NCBI GenBank assembly: GCA_937980645.1
Contig: CALJPQ010000027.1
Span: forward strand, 62,001 to 126,000
Direction: 5' to 3'
Origin: an uncultured Saprospiraceae bacterium
GTDB taxonomy: Bacteria; Bacteroidota; Bacteroidia; Chitinophagales; Saprospiraceae
Length of the DNA: 64,000 nt
Under the pieces are notes generated by a model, which was not told the DNA's origin, ran no database searches, and worked only from the letters and a program-made list of their open reading frames with translations. Shown in pieces: positions 51,206 through 60,169 of the stretch; the first letter of the stretch is position 1; every line of letters starts with the position of its first letter. A program made the translations under genes and the position numbers.

Positions 51206-52555
51206 TCAGAAGAAGCGTTGGAAGAAGTGGCGCCACAGGTCTAAGCCAAAGGCATAGACCATGAGGCCGAGCAGGAGGAAGAAGCCAACCGTTACGGCTT
51301 TTTCCATGAAGCGGTCGCTGACTTTGCGGCCGGTAATGACCTCCCAGAGGAGGAACATGACGTAGCCGCCGTCTAAGGCGGGTATGGGCAGCAGGTTCAT
51401 GAAGGCCAGCAAGATGCTGAGCGAAGCGGTGAGGGTCCAGAAGCGCTCCCAGTCCCACGTGGCGCCGTACATTTTGCCGATGCTGATGATGCTGCCAAGG
51501 TTTTCCTTGACGGAGAGCTCGCCACTGAACATTTTGCCGAAGGCTTTCAGCTGGTTGCGCAGAAAGTCTATGCCCATTCGGACACCTTCGGGCAGGGCTG
51601 CGGCTAAGGAATAGGGCTGCCGCTGAACGTCGTAGAAGCCTTCGACGCGCGGGCGCACGCCAATGAGGCCTTCGGGCGTGAGCGTGAGGGAAAAGGTGAG
51701 GGTATCGTTGCCGCGCAGGACCGTGATGCGCGCGGGTTTGCCCTTGTTTTCGCGGGCCAGCGGAGTGAACTCGTCATAGAACAGCGTGGGCTGGCCGTTG
51801 AAAGCCAGGATGCGGTCGCCTGGCTGGATGCCGGCGGCTTCGGCGGGTTTACCCGGGGCCAGTTCGGCCACATAGAACGGAATGCGCGGGCTCATGAGCA
51901 GGCTTTTGGCCACTTTTTCCTTGACCAACCGGTCGGCGATGTCGTCGGGCAGGCGGAACGTTACGCGCTGGCCCTGACGCAACACTGTTACTTCGCGTGC
52001 ATTGTTGAGCACGACCTCTTCCACAAAAGCAGCCGGGTCCACCTGGTCTATCGGCTTGTTGCCCACCTGGAGCACGACATCACCCTGCTGAAAGCCCTGT
52101 TCCAGTAGGATGGGGTCGAAGGCCAGGCCGTGCTGCAGCGAGCTGTTCGGGATATAGGCTTTGCCCATAAAAAAGAGCAGTCCGGCGAAGATGGCGAAGC
52201 CCAGCAGGAAATTGACCGTAACGCCGCCAATCATGATGATGAGCCGCTGCCAGGCAGGTTTGGAGCGAAATTCCCAGGGTTGCGGCGGCTGCTTGAGGGC
52301 TTCGGTGTCCATGCTTTCGTCCACCATACCCGCTATCTTGACGTAGCCGCCCAATGGAAGCCAGCCGATGCCGTATTCCGTTTCACCCTTGCGCGTCTTC
52401 CAAAGGGCATGAAAGGGGGCAAAATCGAAAAAGAGATAAAATTTCTCTACGCGCGTCTTGAACCAGCGGGCCGGCAGAAAGTGGCCCATCTCGTGCAGCA
52501 AGATGAGCAGCGAAAGGCTGAGCAGAAATTGGGTAATGTTGGTGAGCGTATCCAT
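51206..52555 (-). CDS. rseP: RIP metalloprotease RseP (site-2 protease, M50)
   Basis: This 449-residue intramembrane zinc protease has HEMGHF at residues 21-26 in the first helix, giving two zinc ligands and the catalytic Glu. MIGGVTVNFLLGFAIF is the second helix. One or two PDZ domains follow in the middle (AAGIQPGDRILAFNG; VEGFYDVQRQPYSL), then NLLPIPALDGG with the third zinc ligand Asp, and two C-terminal helices. It releases membrane-bound anti-sigma factors or clears signal peptides. It heads the unit rseP-hscB-tRNA-Leu. Confidence 0.95.
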   Translation of the reverse strand: MDTLTNITQFLLSLSLLILLHEMGHFLPARWFKTRVEKFYLFFDFAPFHALWKTRKGETEYGIGWLPLGGYVKIAGMVDESMDTEALKQPPQPWEFRSKPAWQRLIIMIGGVTVNFLLGFAIFAGLLFFMGKAYIPNSSLQHGLAFDPILLEQGFQQGDVVLQVGNKPIDQVDPAAFVEEVVLNNAREVTVLRQGQRVTFRLPDDIADRLVKEKVAKSLLMSPRIPFYVAELAPGKPAEAAGIQPGDRILAFNGQPTLFYDEFTPLARENKGKPARITVLRGNDTLTFSLTLTPEGLIGVRPRVEGFYDVQRQPYSLAAALPEGVRMGIDFLRNQLKAFGKMFSGELSVKENLGSIISIGKMYGATWDWERFWTLTASLSILLAFMNLLPIPALDGGYVMFLLWEVITGRKVSDRFMEKAVTVGFFLLLGLMVYAFGLDLWRHFFQRFF

Positions 52556-52686
52556 TTTTTTAAACAGTGGGCGCCTCGGATTTCAGGAGTGCAGGGTGAA
52601 TAAAATCAGTTGACTATCAGAAAGAAACAAAAAGCAGTGGCTTCGGTTTTGGCAGAGACGTTGGCTGCGCATGTGGAAACGGAGGG

Positions 52687-52694
52687 CAAAGGTA
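52687..52694 (-). promoter_or_regulatory. -7 promoter element for rseP
   Basis: TACCTTTG on the minus strand exactly matches TAnnTTTG, about 130 bases before the rseP ATG. No clear -33 element was seen. Confidence 0.45.
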
Positions 52695-52782
52695 GCGCTA
52701 AAAAGCGCCTGCGTTTTTCGCCAGTGCACATGGCAGAGCCACACGTCGCAACATTTTTCGCGCGCACCAGCCTGGGGTACTC

Positions 52783-52841
52783 AACGAATTTGAGGCGACA
52801 TCTCCCGCCGGGAGGTGTCGTCTCCGGGATTTCAATTCGTT
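52783..52841. repeat. REP-like palindromic element, copy 3 (most regular)
   Basis: The inner arms CGACATCTCCC (52796-52806) and GGGAGGTGTCG (52810-52820) form an 11-bp stem with one G:U pair and loop GCC. They are enclosed by outer inverted octamers AACGAATT (52783-52790) and AATTCGTT (52834-52841). The inner sequence is shared with the elements at 8.85 and 43.2 kb. Confidence 0.7.
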
Positions 52842-52979
52842 TCTCATGCGTGCATTCGTGGCGACCTTACCGCCTGAGAACGATAGCATTTTGTCCTGCC
52901 TGCGTAAGATCAGAGCGTAAGTTTCGCAGGAAGTTATGGTTTTCGGGTCGAGGCCGTAAAGCGATTGCTGACGGAAGCC

Positions 52980-54524
52980 TTACACTGGCTCCTTACCAGC
53001 TGCCTCCCGGAGCAGTTGCTCGACGGTGGCCGCGTCGCCCATGACGGTAGTTTCTTCGGCGCGTCGGCGCTTGGTATGCACGCGCAAGATGCGCTGGTTT
53101 TCAGCGCGCACGGCGGGGTCTTTTTTGTGCGCCCACAGGCGGTCGCGGGCGTGAGCGGCGGCTTTTTCTAAGTCCACCAACGGCAATGGGTAGTTCTGGC
53201 CCGGTCGAAAGCCGTAGAATGTGGCCTCTAAGGGTGTCATTCGCCACGGCTCGCGCGCAAAAGGCGCGGGCAGGGCGACCAGTTCGGGCACCCATTTTTT
53301 GATGAAAAGGCTTTCTGGGTCGTGCTCGGCGGCCTGCTTGACCGGGTTGTAAATGCGCACCGTGTTGACGCCCATGGTGCCGGCCTGCATCTGAAATTGC
53401 GAATAATGGATGCCGGGTTCGTAGTCTAAGAACTGTTGCGCCAGATGGTGCACGCCCACCTGCCAGGGCTGCCACAGGTGGTGCGTCAGGAACGACACCA
53501 GCATGGAGCGCATGCGAAAGTTGAGGTAGCCCGTAGCCGTTACGCAGCGCATGCAGGCATCTACCAGGGGCACGCCCGTACGGCCCTCGCGCCAGGCAGC
53601 CACCCATGCTTCGTTCACTTCGGTGCGGATAGCGTCGAAGCCGCGGTTGAGGTTCTCAAACTCCATGCGGCATTCGGTCTCAAATTTCTGGATGAAATGG
53701 CAGTGCCAGAACAGCCGGCTGGTGAAGGCGCCGAGGTTGTAGCGGTCGCCCGTGCGCTCGGTGGCCGTGCGTGTGGCCTGCCACACCTGGCGCATGCTGA
53801 GGTTGCCCCAGGTAAGGTAGGGCGAAATGCGGCTGCAACTACGCCGGGCCGCTTCGGGTTTGGAGATGTTGCGAAAGTATTGCCGCCCGCGTTCGTAGAG
53901 AAAGCTGTCCAGATAGCGCCACGCTGCCGTCTCGCCGCCTGGCTGAAAGACGCTGCTCGAGGCGCGCACGCCGGCAGGCAGCTGGCGTTGCAGAAACGCT
54001 GCCAGCCACTCGGCAGGCAAATGAAAAGGTTTGAAATGGGCCCAGTCTGGTTCTGCTAAGGGGCGGCTCATGCGCTCTATCCACGTTTTTTCCCAGCCGT
54101 TACGGTGGTACAGCCGGCGGGTAACGCCGCCGGTAGGTGTCTCGTGCCAGGCAATGCCATGCTGCCGGCAGAAGGCCGCCACTGCTCGGTCGCGGTCGAA
54201 GGTGATGCGGTTGCCCGTCTCTTCGTGCGAAAAAATGGCCTTCACGTCCACTACTAGGCGCAAAGCATCGAGCACTTCGAGGACTTCAGCACAAAAGACG
54301 TATAGCGGAATGCCGCGCGGTGCTAAGCGGCGTTGCATTTCCTCCAAGCTCTCGCGCACAAAGCGCCAGTGCCGCTCGTCGCTGTCGGGCGCGCGCATCC
54401 ACGACGGCTCGAAGCAGTACACCAGTAACACCGGCAGCCCGGCCGCAATGGCCTGCTGCAACGGCTCGTGGTCGCTCAGCCGCAAATCGCGTTTGAACCA
54501 GACGAGGGAGACCGGTGGGCGCAT
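52980..54524 (-). CDS. Cryptochrome/deoxyribodipyrimidine photolyase family protein
   Basis: This 514-residue flavoprotein has an N-terminal photolyase Rossmann-like domain (VSLVWFKRDLRLSDHEPLQQA, VLLVYCFEPSW) and a C-terminal FAD-binding domain (TGVPLVDACMRCVTATGYLN, RMRSMLVSFLTHHLWQPWQ, DYEPGIHYSQFQMQAGTMGV). It should repair UV pyrimidine dimers using blue light, although a photosensory role is possible. The ATG at 54524 starts the conserved VWFKRDLR strand; an open frame to 54608 adds 28 unrelated residues. A -7 box ends 2 bases before the ATG. Confidence 0.92.
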   Translation of the reverse strand: MRPPVSLVWFKRDLRLSDHEPLQQAIAAGLPVLLVYCFEPSWMRAPDSDERHWRFVRESLEEMQRRLAPRGIPLYVFCAEVLEVLDALRLVVDVKAIFSHEETGNRITFDRDRAVAAFCRQHGIAWHETPTGGVTRRLYHRNGWEKTWIERMSRPLAEPDWAHFKPFHLPAEWLAAFLQRQLPAGVRASSSVFQPGGETAAWRYLDSFLYERGRQYFRNISKPEAARRSCSRISPYLTWGNLSMRQVWQATRTATERTGDRYNLGAFTSRLFWHCHFIQKFETECRMEFENLNRGFDAIRTEVNEAWVAAWREGRTGVPLVDACMRCVTATGYLNFRMRSMLVSFLTHHLWQPWQVGVHHLAQQFLDYEPGIHYSQFQMQAGTMGVNTVRIYNPVKQAAEHDPESLFIKKWVPELVALPAPFAREPWRMTPLEATFYGFRPGQNYPLPLVDLEKAAAHARDRLWAHKKDPAVRAENQRILRVHTKRRRAEETTVMGDAATVEQLLREAAGKEPV

Positions 54525-54526
54525 GA

Positions 54527-54571
54527 CAAAATTATTGAACAGCCGACTACCCGCAGAGTTGAACAAAACTA
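54527..54571 (-). promoter_or_regulatory. Two -7-like boxes before the photolyase gene
   Basis: On the minus strand TAGTTTTG (54571-54564) and TAATTTTG (54534-54527) both match TAnnTTTG. The first would give a leader of about 35 bases. The second ends 2 bases from the ATG and would give a leaderless message. Confidence 0.45.
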
Positions 54572-54657
54572 TTTTCGTCATTGCAGAGGATAGGTAAGGG
54601 GGCAGCACAAAGTGTTAATTTTGACACATAAGCCGCCGACAGTTTGCCCCCGCCACC

Positions 54658-54665
54658 TACCTTTG
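54658..54665 (+). promoter_or_regulatory. -7 promoter element for the giant surface protein gene
   Basis: TACCTTTG exactly matches TAnnTTTG, 88 bases before the ATG at 54754. No -33 element at the usual spacing was seen. Confidence 0.5.
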
Positions 54666-54753
54666 GCCCACCTCTAAGACGGCAAGACATACAGTGAGGA
54701 GCAAGACATCCCGTTTTTAATCCCTGCTCACTCACACAACCAACTTCGGTCGG

Positions 54754-57700
54754 ATGAGAAATCTACCATTTTCCGCAGGGCGCTTAGAGGGTCTCTTGCT
54801 GGTTTTAGCATGCTGTTGCGCTTCGCTAAAGGCGCAAATGGCATGTAACGACCTCAGCACGGTCGCGCTGGGCGACTCGTGCTCGTTAGTTATCACACCT
54901 GACATGGTGCTGGAAAGCGGAGGGGCCACCGACACGTCCTACTTTGTGCAGCTGTTCACGGCTCAAGGGGCTCCGCTGGGCAACGTGCTGACGGCGGCGC
55001 ATTTGGGCGACACAGTACGCGCCGTTGTTACGCACAAGGCCAGTGGCAACGCCTGCTGGGGGCGGCTGGTGCCCATAGATGCGCTGGCGCCGATGCTGAC
55101 GTGCCTGTCGCTGCGCATTCCCTGCGCGCTGCCCGACGACTCGCCCGCATTTCTGCAGGCGTCCGCAGGACTGTCGGCAGCCTACCCGACAGTGGTGGAA
55201 GCCTGCGGGCCTTTCATACTTAAGCATATAGACGCTGTCGAGACCTTTGCCTGCGCTGCCGGTCAAGGGCTGGCCCGGCGCATCTGGCGCACCTGGACGG
55301 CCACCGATGCAGCGGGCAACACGAGCATCTGCACGCAGCGCATAGACGTTGCGCGCATTTCGTTGGACAGCCTGACCTTTCCGACCGATACGACATTGGC
55401 CTGTGGCAGTGCTTTTCCTGCGCCAGCCGTTGCCGGCGTGCCTTTTGTTTTTTTCAATCAAAAAAAATGGCCACTGCCTCTCAGCGGACTGGCGTGCGGG
55501 CTAATTGCAGCGTACCAGGACCAGATGTTGCCCCTCTGCGGCGGCGCGTATGCTGTAATGCGCACCTGGATGGTGCACGACGACTGCCTGCCCTCCGGTG
55601 CGGATAATCCTGCGCGCCACCTTCAGCTGGTTCGCGTGGAAGATAAGGCAGGGCCTGTGCTCCAGTGCCCTTCAGACACCTTGATTTACGCCGACCCATT
55701 TACCTGCGGGCGCTCCTGGACGCTGCCGACGGCGCTGCTGTCGGACGCCTGCTCGGGTGTGGCTTCCATAGAAGCCCAATGGCGCTCGGGCGGCATTGAG
55801 CAACGCCAGAGCGGTACCATAGTGCCCGGCGCTTCGAATAATCCCTGGGCACCAGATACGCTGGGCGTCTGGGCGCAAGCCGCGTATTTGCCGGCAGGCG
55901 AAACGACAATGCTGACGTACTCGGCCACTGACGGCTGCGGCAATATCTCTTCGTGTTCTTTCCGCGTAACGGTGGCCGATGGCGTGCCGCCGGCGGTGCG
56001 CTGCAAGCAGTTTGTCCAGGTGGCGTTGGGCAGCGCGGGCGAGACCTGGGTTTGGGCTGATGCCTTCGACGCCGGGTCGGAAGACAACTGCTCTCCCGTG
56101 CGCTTCAAGGCGCGTCGGGCCGACTTGAATGCTTGCCAGTCGAGCGATCGCTTTTTTGACCGCATCCGCTTCTGCTGCTCTGATGTGGGTAAGAGCATAG
56201 CCGTTGTCATGCGCGTCTATGATGTGGCGGTGCCTGCTGGCGCCGTCGGCCTTGAGCTCTTCGAGCAGCAGGCCAACGAGTGCGAAGTGCAGGTGCAGGT
56301 GGTGGATAAACTGAAGCCCCAGTGCACCATCGTACCGGAGGTGCAGGTTTCGTGCGCCGATTTCGACCCTTCGCTCCAGAAGTATCCGACGCCGACATTT
56401 TCGGACAACTGCTGTTTGGATGCCGTGGTGGCCCTGCCGCCCAACTATTTGGCTTTCGACTCCCTGTGCAACCGCGGCACCATCATGCGCACCTTCCGGG
56501 CTACGGACTGCCACGGCCAGAGCACGGCCTGTACGCAGCGCATTGTGGTGCACTACGAGGCCCTCTACGCCATCCAATTTCCCGATGATCTCGTCCTGAC
56601 TCAGTGTGATTCGTCAGGGCTGTATCCGCCAGGACCTATCGTATATGGGCCACATTGTGCTACTATCAGTACGTCGTTTCAGGACCGGGTGCACCGAGCG
56701 GGCAAGCTGGCTTGCTACTGGATCGAGCGCGAATGGCGCTTCATAGACTGGTGCCACTACCACCCTGGCTTGCCGTTGGTAGAAGTGCCCAACCCGAATC
56801 CATCGCCCGACCCGCTTTCGCCGGACAATCGCCCTGGCCCGATAGTGGCGCCGGCGGGCTTTTCGCCCGCAGCCACCACGCGGCGCATACGGCCCGAAGA
56901 TGCGCAGCCGACCAACTTCAGCACCTTCTGGTCGCCCACCGCTAACGGCTATCTATACCGCCAAATCATCATCATCCGCGACTCGGTGCCGCCCGAATAC
57001 CGCGGTTGCCCCCCAGGACTGGTGCAGGTGTGTGACCACACTCCCAATGACCCTAACCTCTGGAATGCGCCCTACTGGCAGCATCCGCTCATTCCCAACA
57101 GCACTGACCTGTGCGAGGTAGCGACCGACCTGGCCGCTACGGCCCTAGATAAGTGCTCCAAAGGCGAACTCAACATCCAGTACCGCTTGTACCTTGACCT
57201 CGACGGCGACGGCGTACAGGAGACGGTGGTGAGCAGCAACAACCCGCCCCCGCCCGGCATGGTGCGCTATGGCAACGCCTTCACGCCCAACTTCGCTGGT
57301 GGCCAGCTGCGCCAGTTTGACCAGCGGCCCGTGCCGCCAGAGGAAAAATTCCGCTTCACTATCCTGCGCGGCGGCTTCGTCAACGTCAGCGGTTTTTTGC
57401 GCTGGAATACGGAAAAAGAACCCACCCAATACGTGCTACCGCAACTGCCGCACGGCCTCCACCGCATCGAATGGACGGCCGACGACGGCTGCGGCAACCG
57501 CGCCGTGTGTGCTTACGATGTCCAAATCAGGGATTGCCGCCCGCCCGAGCTGGTCTGCGTGCAAGGGCTAAACATCAACCTGCCCAACGGACACCCGCAA
57601 ACGCTGTATGACCAGGATTTCTTCCAATCTGTCAGCGACAACTGCACGCCGCTGGCGCTTATCCGTATCGGCGTACGGCGCGCCGGCACCGAGCAGGGCT

Positions 57701-59100
57701 TCCCGACCTTGCCCGACGGCTCGCCGCAAAAGAGCGTGGCTTTTGGCTGCGCCGATGTCGGTCTGCAGGCAGTTGAGGTCTGGGCACAGGACGTGGCCGG
57801 CAATACTACGCGCTGCAATACTTCCGTGCGCGTGCAAGACCCGCTTGCCGTCTGTTCGGCTGCGCCCGCACAGGTAGCCGGCTGGCTGAAAACGCCCTCT
57901 GGCGAGGGACTGCAGGATGCTACCCTGACGCTCACCGGCAATGCTTTGCCCGGCGGCCAGAGCAGTACCCTGTCTAAAACGCAAGGCGATTTTGCCTTCC
58001 CAGCCGTGCCCGCAGGCGCCGATTACCGCCTGACCCCCTCCAAAAACGACGACCCGCTCAACGGCATCTCCACGTTCGACCTGTCGCTGCTCAACCAGCA
58101 CATTATTGGCCTTAAGCCGTTAGACAGCCCCTACAAAATCATTGCCGCCGACGTCAACAACAGCCGCTCGGTAACGACATTCGACATTTTGGAACTACGC
58201 AAACTTATCCTGGGCATTTACACCGAACTGCCCGACAATACCAGCTGGCGTTTTGTGGACGCCGACTACGTTTTTCCTAACCCCAGCAACCCGTTTCAGG
58301 AAATCTTTCCTGAGTACCGACAGCTGCCGGCACTGTCGGCAGACGCCGTCCATGAGCATTTTATCGCTATTAAAACGGGCGACCTGAACGGTAATGCTGT
58401 GGCGAACAGCGCCTCAGCCACTGCCGAGCGTACTGCTGGCAGTGTTGGCCTGCATGTGCGCCTGCTGAATTCGCCCCGCCTCCTTCCGGCAGGCGGGGAG
58501 GTGGAATTGCTTTTCGAGGCCGACACTCTACTCACGGCTCTTCAGGGCACGGTGTGTCATCCGGGCTTCGAGTTGCTGAGCCTCGCGCCTGTGGCTGCGG
58601 TGTCTGCCGAGCATTTCGCCGTTTTTGCCCACCGGAAGGCGTTTACGCTGGCCTGGGATGGCGCCGGTCGGCCGGCCTGGCACGTGCGCTTGCGCGCCAC
58701 AGCCAGCAGCCAGTATCTGAGGCAATGCCTGTACCTGTCGGACGCCCTCACGCCTACGGTGGCCTTTGCCGACGGCCCCCAGCCACTGGAGGTGCGCCTA
58801 CACTTTGAGGATGTAACCGACAAGATCGTGCTACAGCGCAGCCTGGAGGCCTACGGATGCGAACCCAATCCCTGGAGCCAACAGGCGCAGCTGCGTTTTT
58901 CCCTCACCACTGCCGCAGAGGTTTTGCTGGAAATCAGCGACCCGGCAGGTAGGGTGGTTTCAGAGCAAAAACGCTTCTTCGGCGCTGGCCAACAGGCCTT
59001 TGATCTGCACGGCAGCGAATGGCCAGATATGCCGGGTGTTTACTTTTTCCGCCTGACAGCCAATGGCCAGACGGCTACTGGCAAAATGCTCCGGTGGTAA
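54754..59100 (+). CDS. Giant T9SS-exported surface protein with repeated Ig-like modules
   Basis: This 1448-residue protein has a signal peptide (LEGLLLVLACCCASLKAQ). Residues about 120-1030 hold some seven HYR/Ig-like modules, each opening near PPxxxC and containing DNC or a similar Cys, for example VPPAVRCKQFVQVAL and FSDNCCLDAVV. A carboxypeptidase-regulatory-like domain lies near 1036-1100 and a dockerin-like segment near 1105-1160 (DVNNSRSVTTFDILELRKLI). A cohesin-like beta domain covers about 1229-1350, and a T9SS type A sorting domain about 1362-1448 (EPNPWSQQAQLRFSL, GVYFFRLTANGQ). It is probably a surface adhesin or matrix protein, typical of Saprospiria. Confidence 0.88.
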   Translation: MRNLPFSAGRLEGLLLVLACCCASLKAQMACNDLSTVALGDSCSLVITPDMVLESGGATDTSYFVQLFTAQGAPLGNVLTAAHLGDTVRAVVTHKASGNACWGRLVPIDALAPMLTCLSLRIPCALPDDSPAFLQASAGLSAAYPTVVEACGPFILKHIDAVETFACAAGQGLARRIWRTWTATDAAGNTSICTQRIDVARISLDSLTFPTDTTLACGSAFPAPAVAGVPFVFFNQKKWPLPLSGLACGLIAAYQDQMLPLCGGAYAVMRTWMVHDDCLPSGADNPARHLQLVRVEDKAGPVLQCPSDTLIYADPFTCGRSWTLPTALLSDACSGVASIEAQWRSGGIEQRQSGTIVPGASNNPWAPDTLGVWAQAAYLPAGETTMLTYSATDGCGNISSCSFRVTVADGVPPAVRCKQFVQVALGSAGETWVWADAFDAGSEDNCSPVRFKARRADLNACQSSDRFFDRIRFCCSDVGKSIAVVMRVYDVAVPAGAVGLELFEQQANECEVQVQVVDKLKPQCTIVPEVQVSCADFDPSLQKYPTPTFSDNCCLDAVVALPPNYLAFDSLCNRGTIMRTFRATDCHGQSTACTQRIVVHYEALYAIQFPDDLVLTQCDSSGLYPPGPIVYGPHCATISTSFQDRVHRAGKLACYWIEREWRFIDWCHYHPGLPLVEVPNPNPSPDPLSPDNRPGPIVAPAGFSPAATTRRIRPEDAQPTNFSTFWSPTANGYLYRQIIIIRDSVPPEYRGCPPGLVQVCDHTPNDPNLWNAPYWQHPLIPNSTDLCEVATDLAATALDKCSKGELNIQYRLYLDLDGDGVQETVVSSNNPPPPGMVRYGNAFTPNFAGGQLRQFDQRPVPPEEKFRFTILRGGFVNVSGFLRWNTEKEPTQYVLPQLPHGLHRIEWTADDGCGNRAVCAYDVQIRDCRPPELVCVQGLNINLPNGHPQTLYDQDFFQSVSDNCTPLALIRIGVRRAGTEQGFPTLPDGSPQKSVAFGCADVGLQAVEVWAQDVAGNTTRCNTSVRVQDPLAVCSAAPAQVAGWLKTPSGEGLQDATLTLTGNALPGGQSSTLSKTQGDFAFPAVPAGADYRLTPSKNDDPLNGISTFDLSLLNQHIIGLKPLDSPYKIIAADVNNSRSVTTFDILELRKLILGIYTELPDNTSWRFVDADYVFPNPSNPFQEIFPEYRQLPALSADAVHEHFIAIKTGDLNGNAVANSASATAERTAGSVGLHVRLLNSPRLLPAGGEVELLFEADTLLTALQGTVCHPGFELLSLAPVAAVSAEHFAVFAHRKAFTLAWDGAGRPAWHVRLRATASSQYLRQCLYLSDALTPTVAFADGPQPLEVRLHFEDVTDKIVLQRSLEAYGCEPNPWSQQAQLRFSLTTAAEVLLEISDPAGRVVSEQKRFFGAGQQAFDLHGSEWPDMPGVYFFRLTANGQTATGKMLRW

Positions 59101-59129
59101 AAAAACGCAACCCACCCGCGCGCGCACTG

Positions 59130-59160
59130 TTGTAAGCAACGTCGGCTTCCTGTATGTTTG
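59130..59160 (+). promoter_or_regulatory. Promoter of the AraC-type regulator gene
   Basis: TTG at 59130-59132, 20 bases, then TATGTTTG at 59153-59160: both elements and spacing fit the Bacteroidota consensus. The GTG start is 23 bases later. Confidence 0.65.
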
Positions 59161-59183
59161 CCGACACAAAAACAATCTGACCT

Positions 59184-60083
59184 GTGGCCAAGCGTATTCC
59201 TACCTATAGTATTTGCAATTTGCTGGGCGCCGACCAGTGCTACACGGAGTTCGTCGTCATGCGCATCAGCGACTTTTTGCGCGCGCACCCCGACCTGTAC
59301 TTTCCGCATCGGCATACGTTTTACCAAATCGTCCTGTTCACCGAAGGCGGCGGCACGCATTCGATTGATTTCCGCCAATTCAACGTGGAAGCAAACCAGG
59401 TGTACGCCATGGCGCCGGGTCAGGTGCATACGTGGGAATTTGCGCCCAGCACAGAGGGGTATATCGTTAACTTCAACGAAAGCTTTTTTACTGCCATTTG
59501 TCATGATCCACATTTTGTGGAGGGTTTTCCGCTGTTCAATGCCGTGAGTGGCTCGCCGGTCAACCTGCTCGATGTGGAATGCTGTGGGGAGGTGCAAATC
59601 CTGCTGGAAAAAATGCTCAACGAGTTTCAACAGGATTGGGAATACAAGGCCGAAATGCTGCGCGCCATGCTGCTGGAGCTCATCATCATGCTTTCGCGTC
59701 GGTTGCCGCGGTTGGCGCAGCCGCAAGTGTCAAGGCACCAGCTTAATGTGCTGCGGCAGTTTGAGCGCCTTATCGAGACGCATTTTCGCCAAAAGCGCCT
59801 GCCACGCGAGTACGCCGAGATGCTGTACATTACGCCCAACCACCTGAACGCCTTAGTCAGCGCTGCCTTGGGCAAATCGGCAGGTGAGCTCATTCGCGAG
59901 CGCGTCTTGCTGGAGGCCAAACGCTTGTTGGTGAACTCAGACTTGAGTGTTTCGCAAATCGCCTCCGAGCTGAACTTTGAAGACAACGCCTACTTTGCCC
60001 GTTTTTTCAAAAAACACACTGGTGTGTCGCCGGAGGCCTTCCGGTCCGAATATTCGCGCGGGCTGGCCAGCGCTGCTCCGTAG
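59184..60083 (+). CDS. AraC-family transcriptional regulator
   Basis: This 299-residue regulator has an N-terminal cupin-like sensing domain (FPHRHTFYQIVLFTEGGGTH, VYAMAPGQVHTWEF) and a C-terminal pair of helix-turn-helix motifs (EYAEMLYITPNHLNALVSAA; SVSQIASELNFEDNAYFARF, ending FKKHTGVSPEAFR). The start is a GTG at 59184, fixed by the promoter just upstream and by the N-terminal sequence. The effector is unknown. It lies between the giant protein and recQ, neither an obvious target. Confidence 0.92.
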   Translation: MAKRIPTYSICNLLGADQCYTEFVVMRISDFLRAHPDLYFPHRHTFYQIVLFTEGGGTHSIDFRQFNVEANQVYAMAPGQVHTWEFAPSTEGYIVNFNESFFTAICHDPHFVEGFPLFNAVSGSPVNLLDVECCGEVQILLEKMLNEFQQDWEYKAEMLRAMLLELIIMLSRRLPRLAQPQVSRHQLNVLRQFERLIETHFRQKRLPREYAEMLYITPNHLNALVSAALGKSAGELIRERVLLEAKRLLVNSDLSVSQIASELNFEDNAYFARFFKKHTGVSPEAFRSEYSRGLASAAP

Positions 60084-60146
60084 CAGCGGGTGTTCTGGCT
60101 GGCTTTTGCCCAGACGGTAATGCCGGCGTCAAGAGCGGGGCGTTCG

Positions 60147-60154
60147 TATTTTTG
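60147..60154 (+). promoter_or_regulatory. -7 promoter element for recQ
   Basis: TATTTTTG matches TAnnTTTG and ends 15 bases before the ATG at 60170, giving a very short leader. Confidence 0.45.
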
Positions 60155-60169
60155 CCCGAAACCGCCACC

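Larger units (their letters stand above)
52556..52979. other. Gene-free region between rseP and the photolyase gene
   Basis: A 424-base stretch. It holds a minus-strand -7 box for rseP at 52687-52694 and the REP-like element at 52783-52841. The plus-strand open frame 52610-53044 runs through the palindrome and has no protein-like features, so I do not call it a gene. Nothing else was recognised. Confidence 0.6.

Noticed and set aside
52610..53044. A 144-residue plus-strand open frame between rseP and the photolyase gene
   Set aside because: It runs through the REP-like palindrome and into the antisense of the photolyase gene, has no protein-like pattern and no promoter; it is open by chance.
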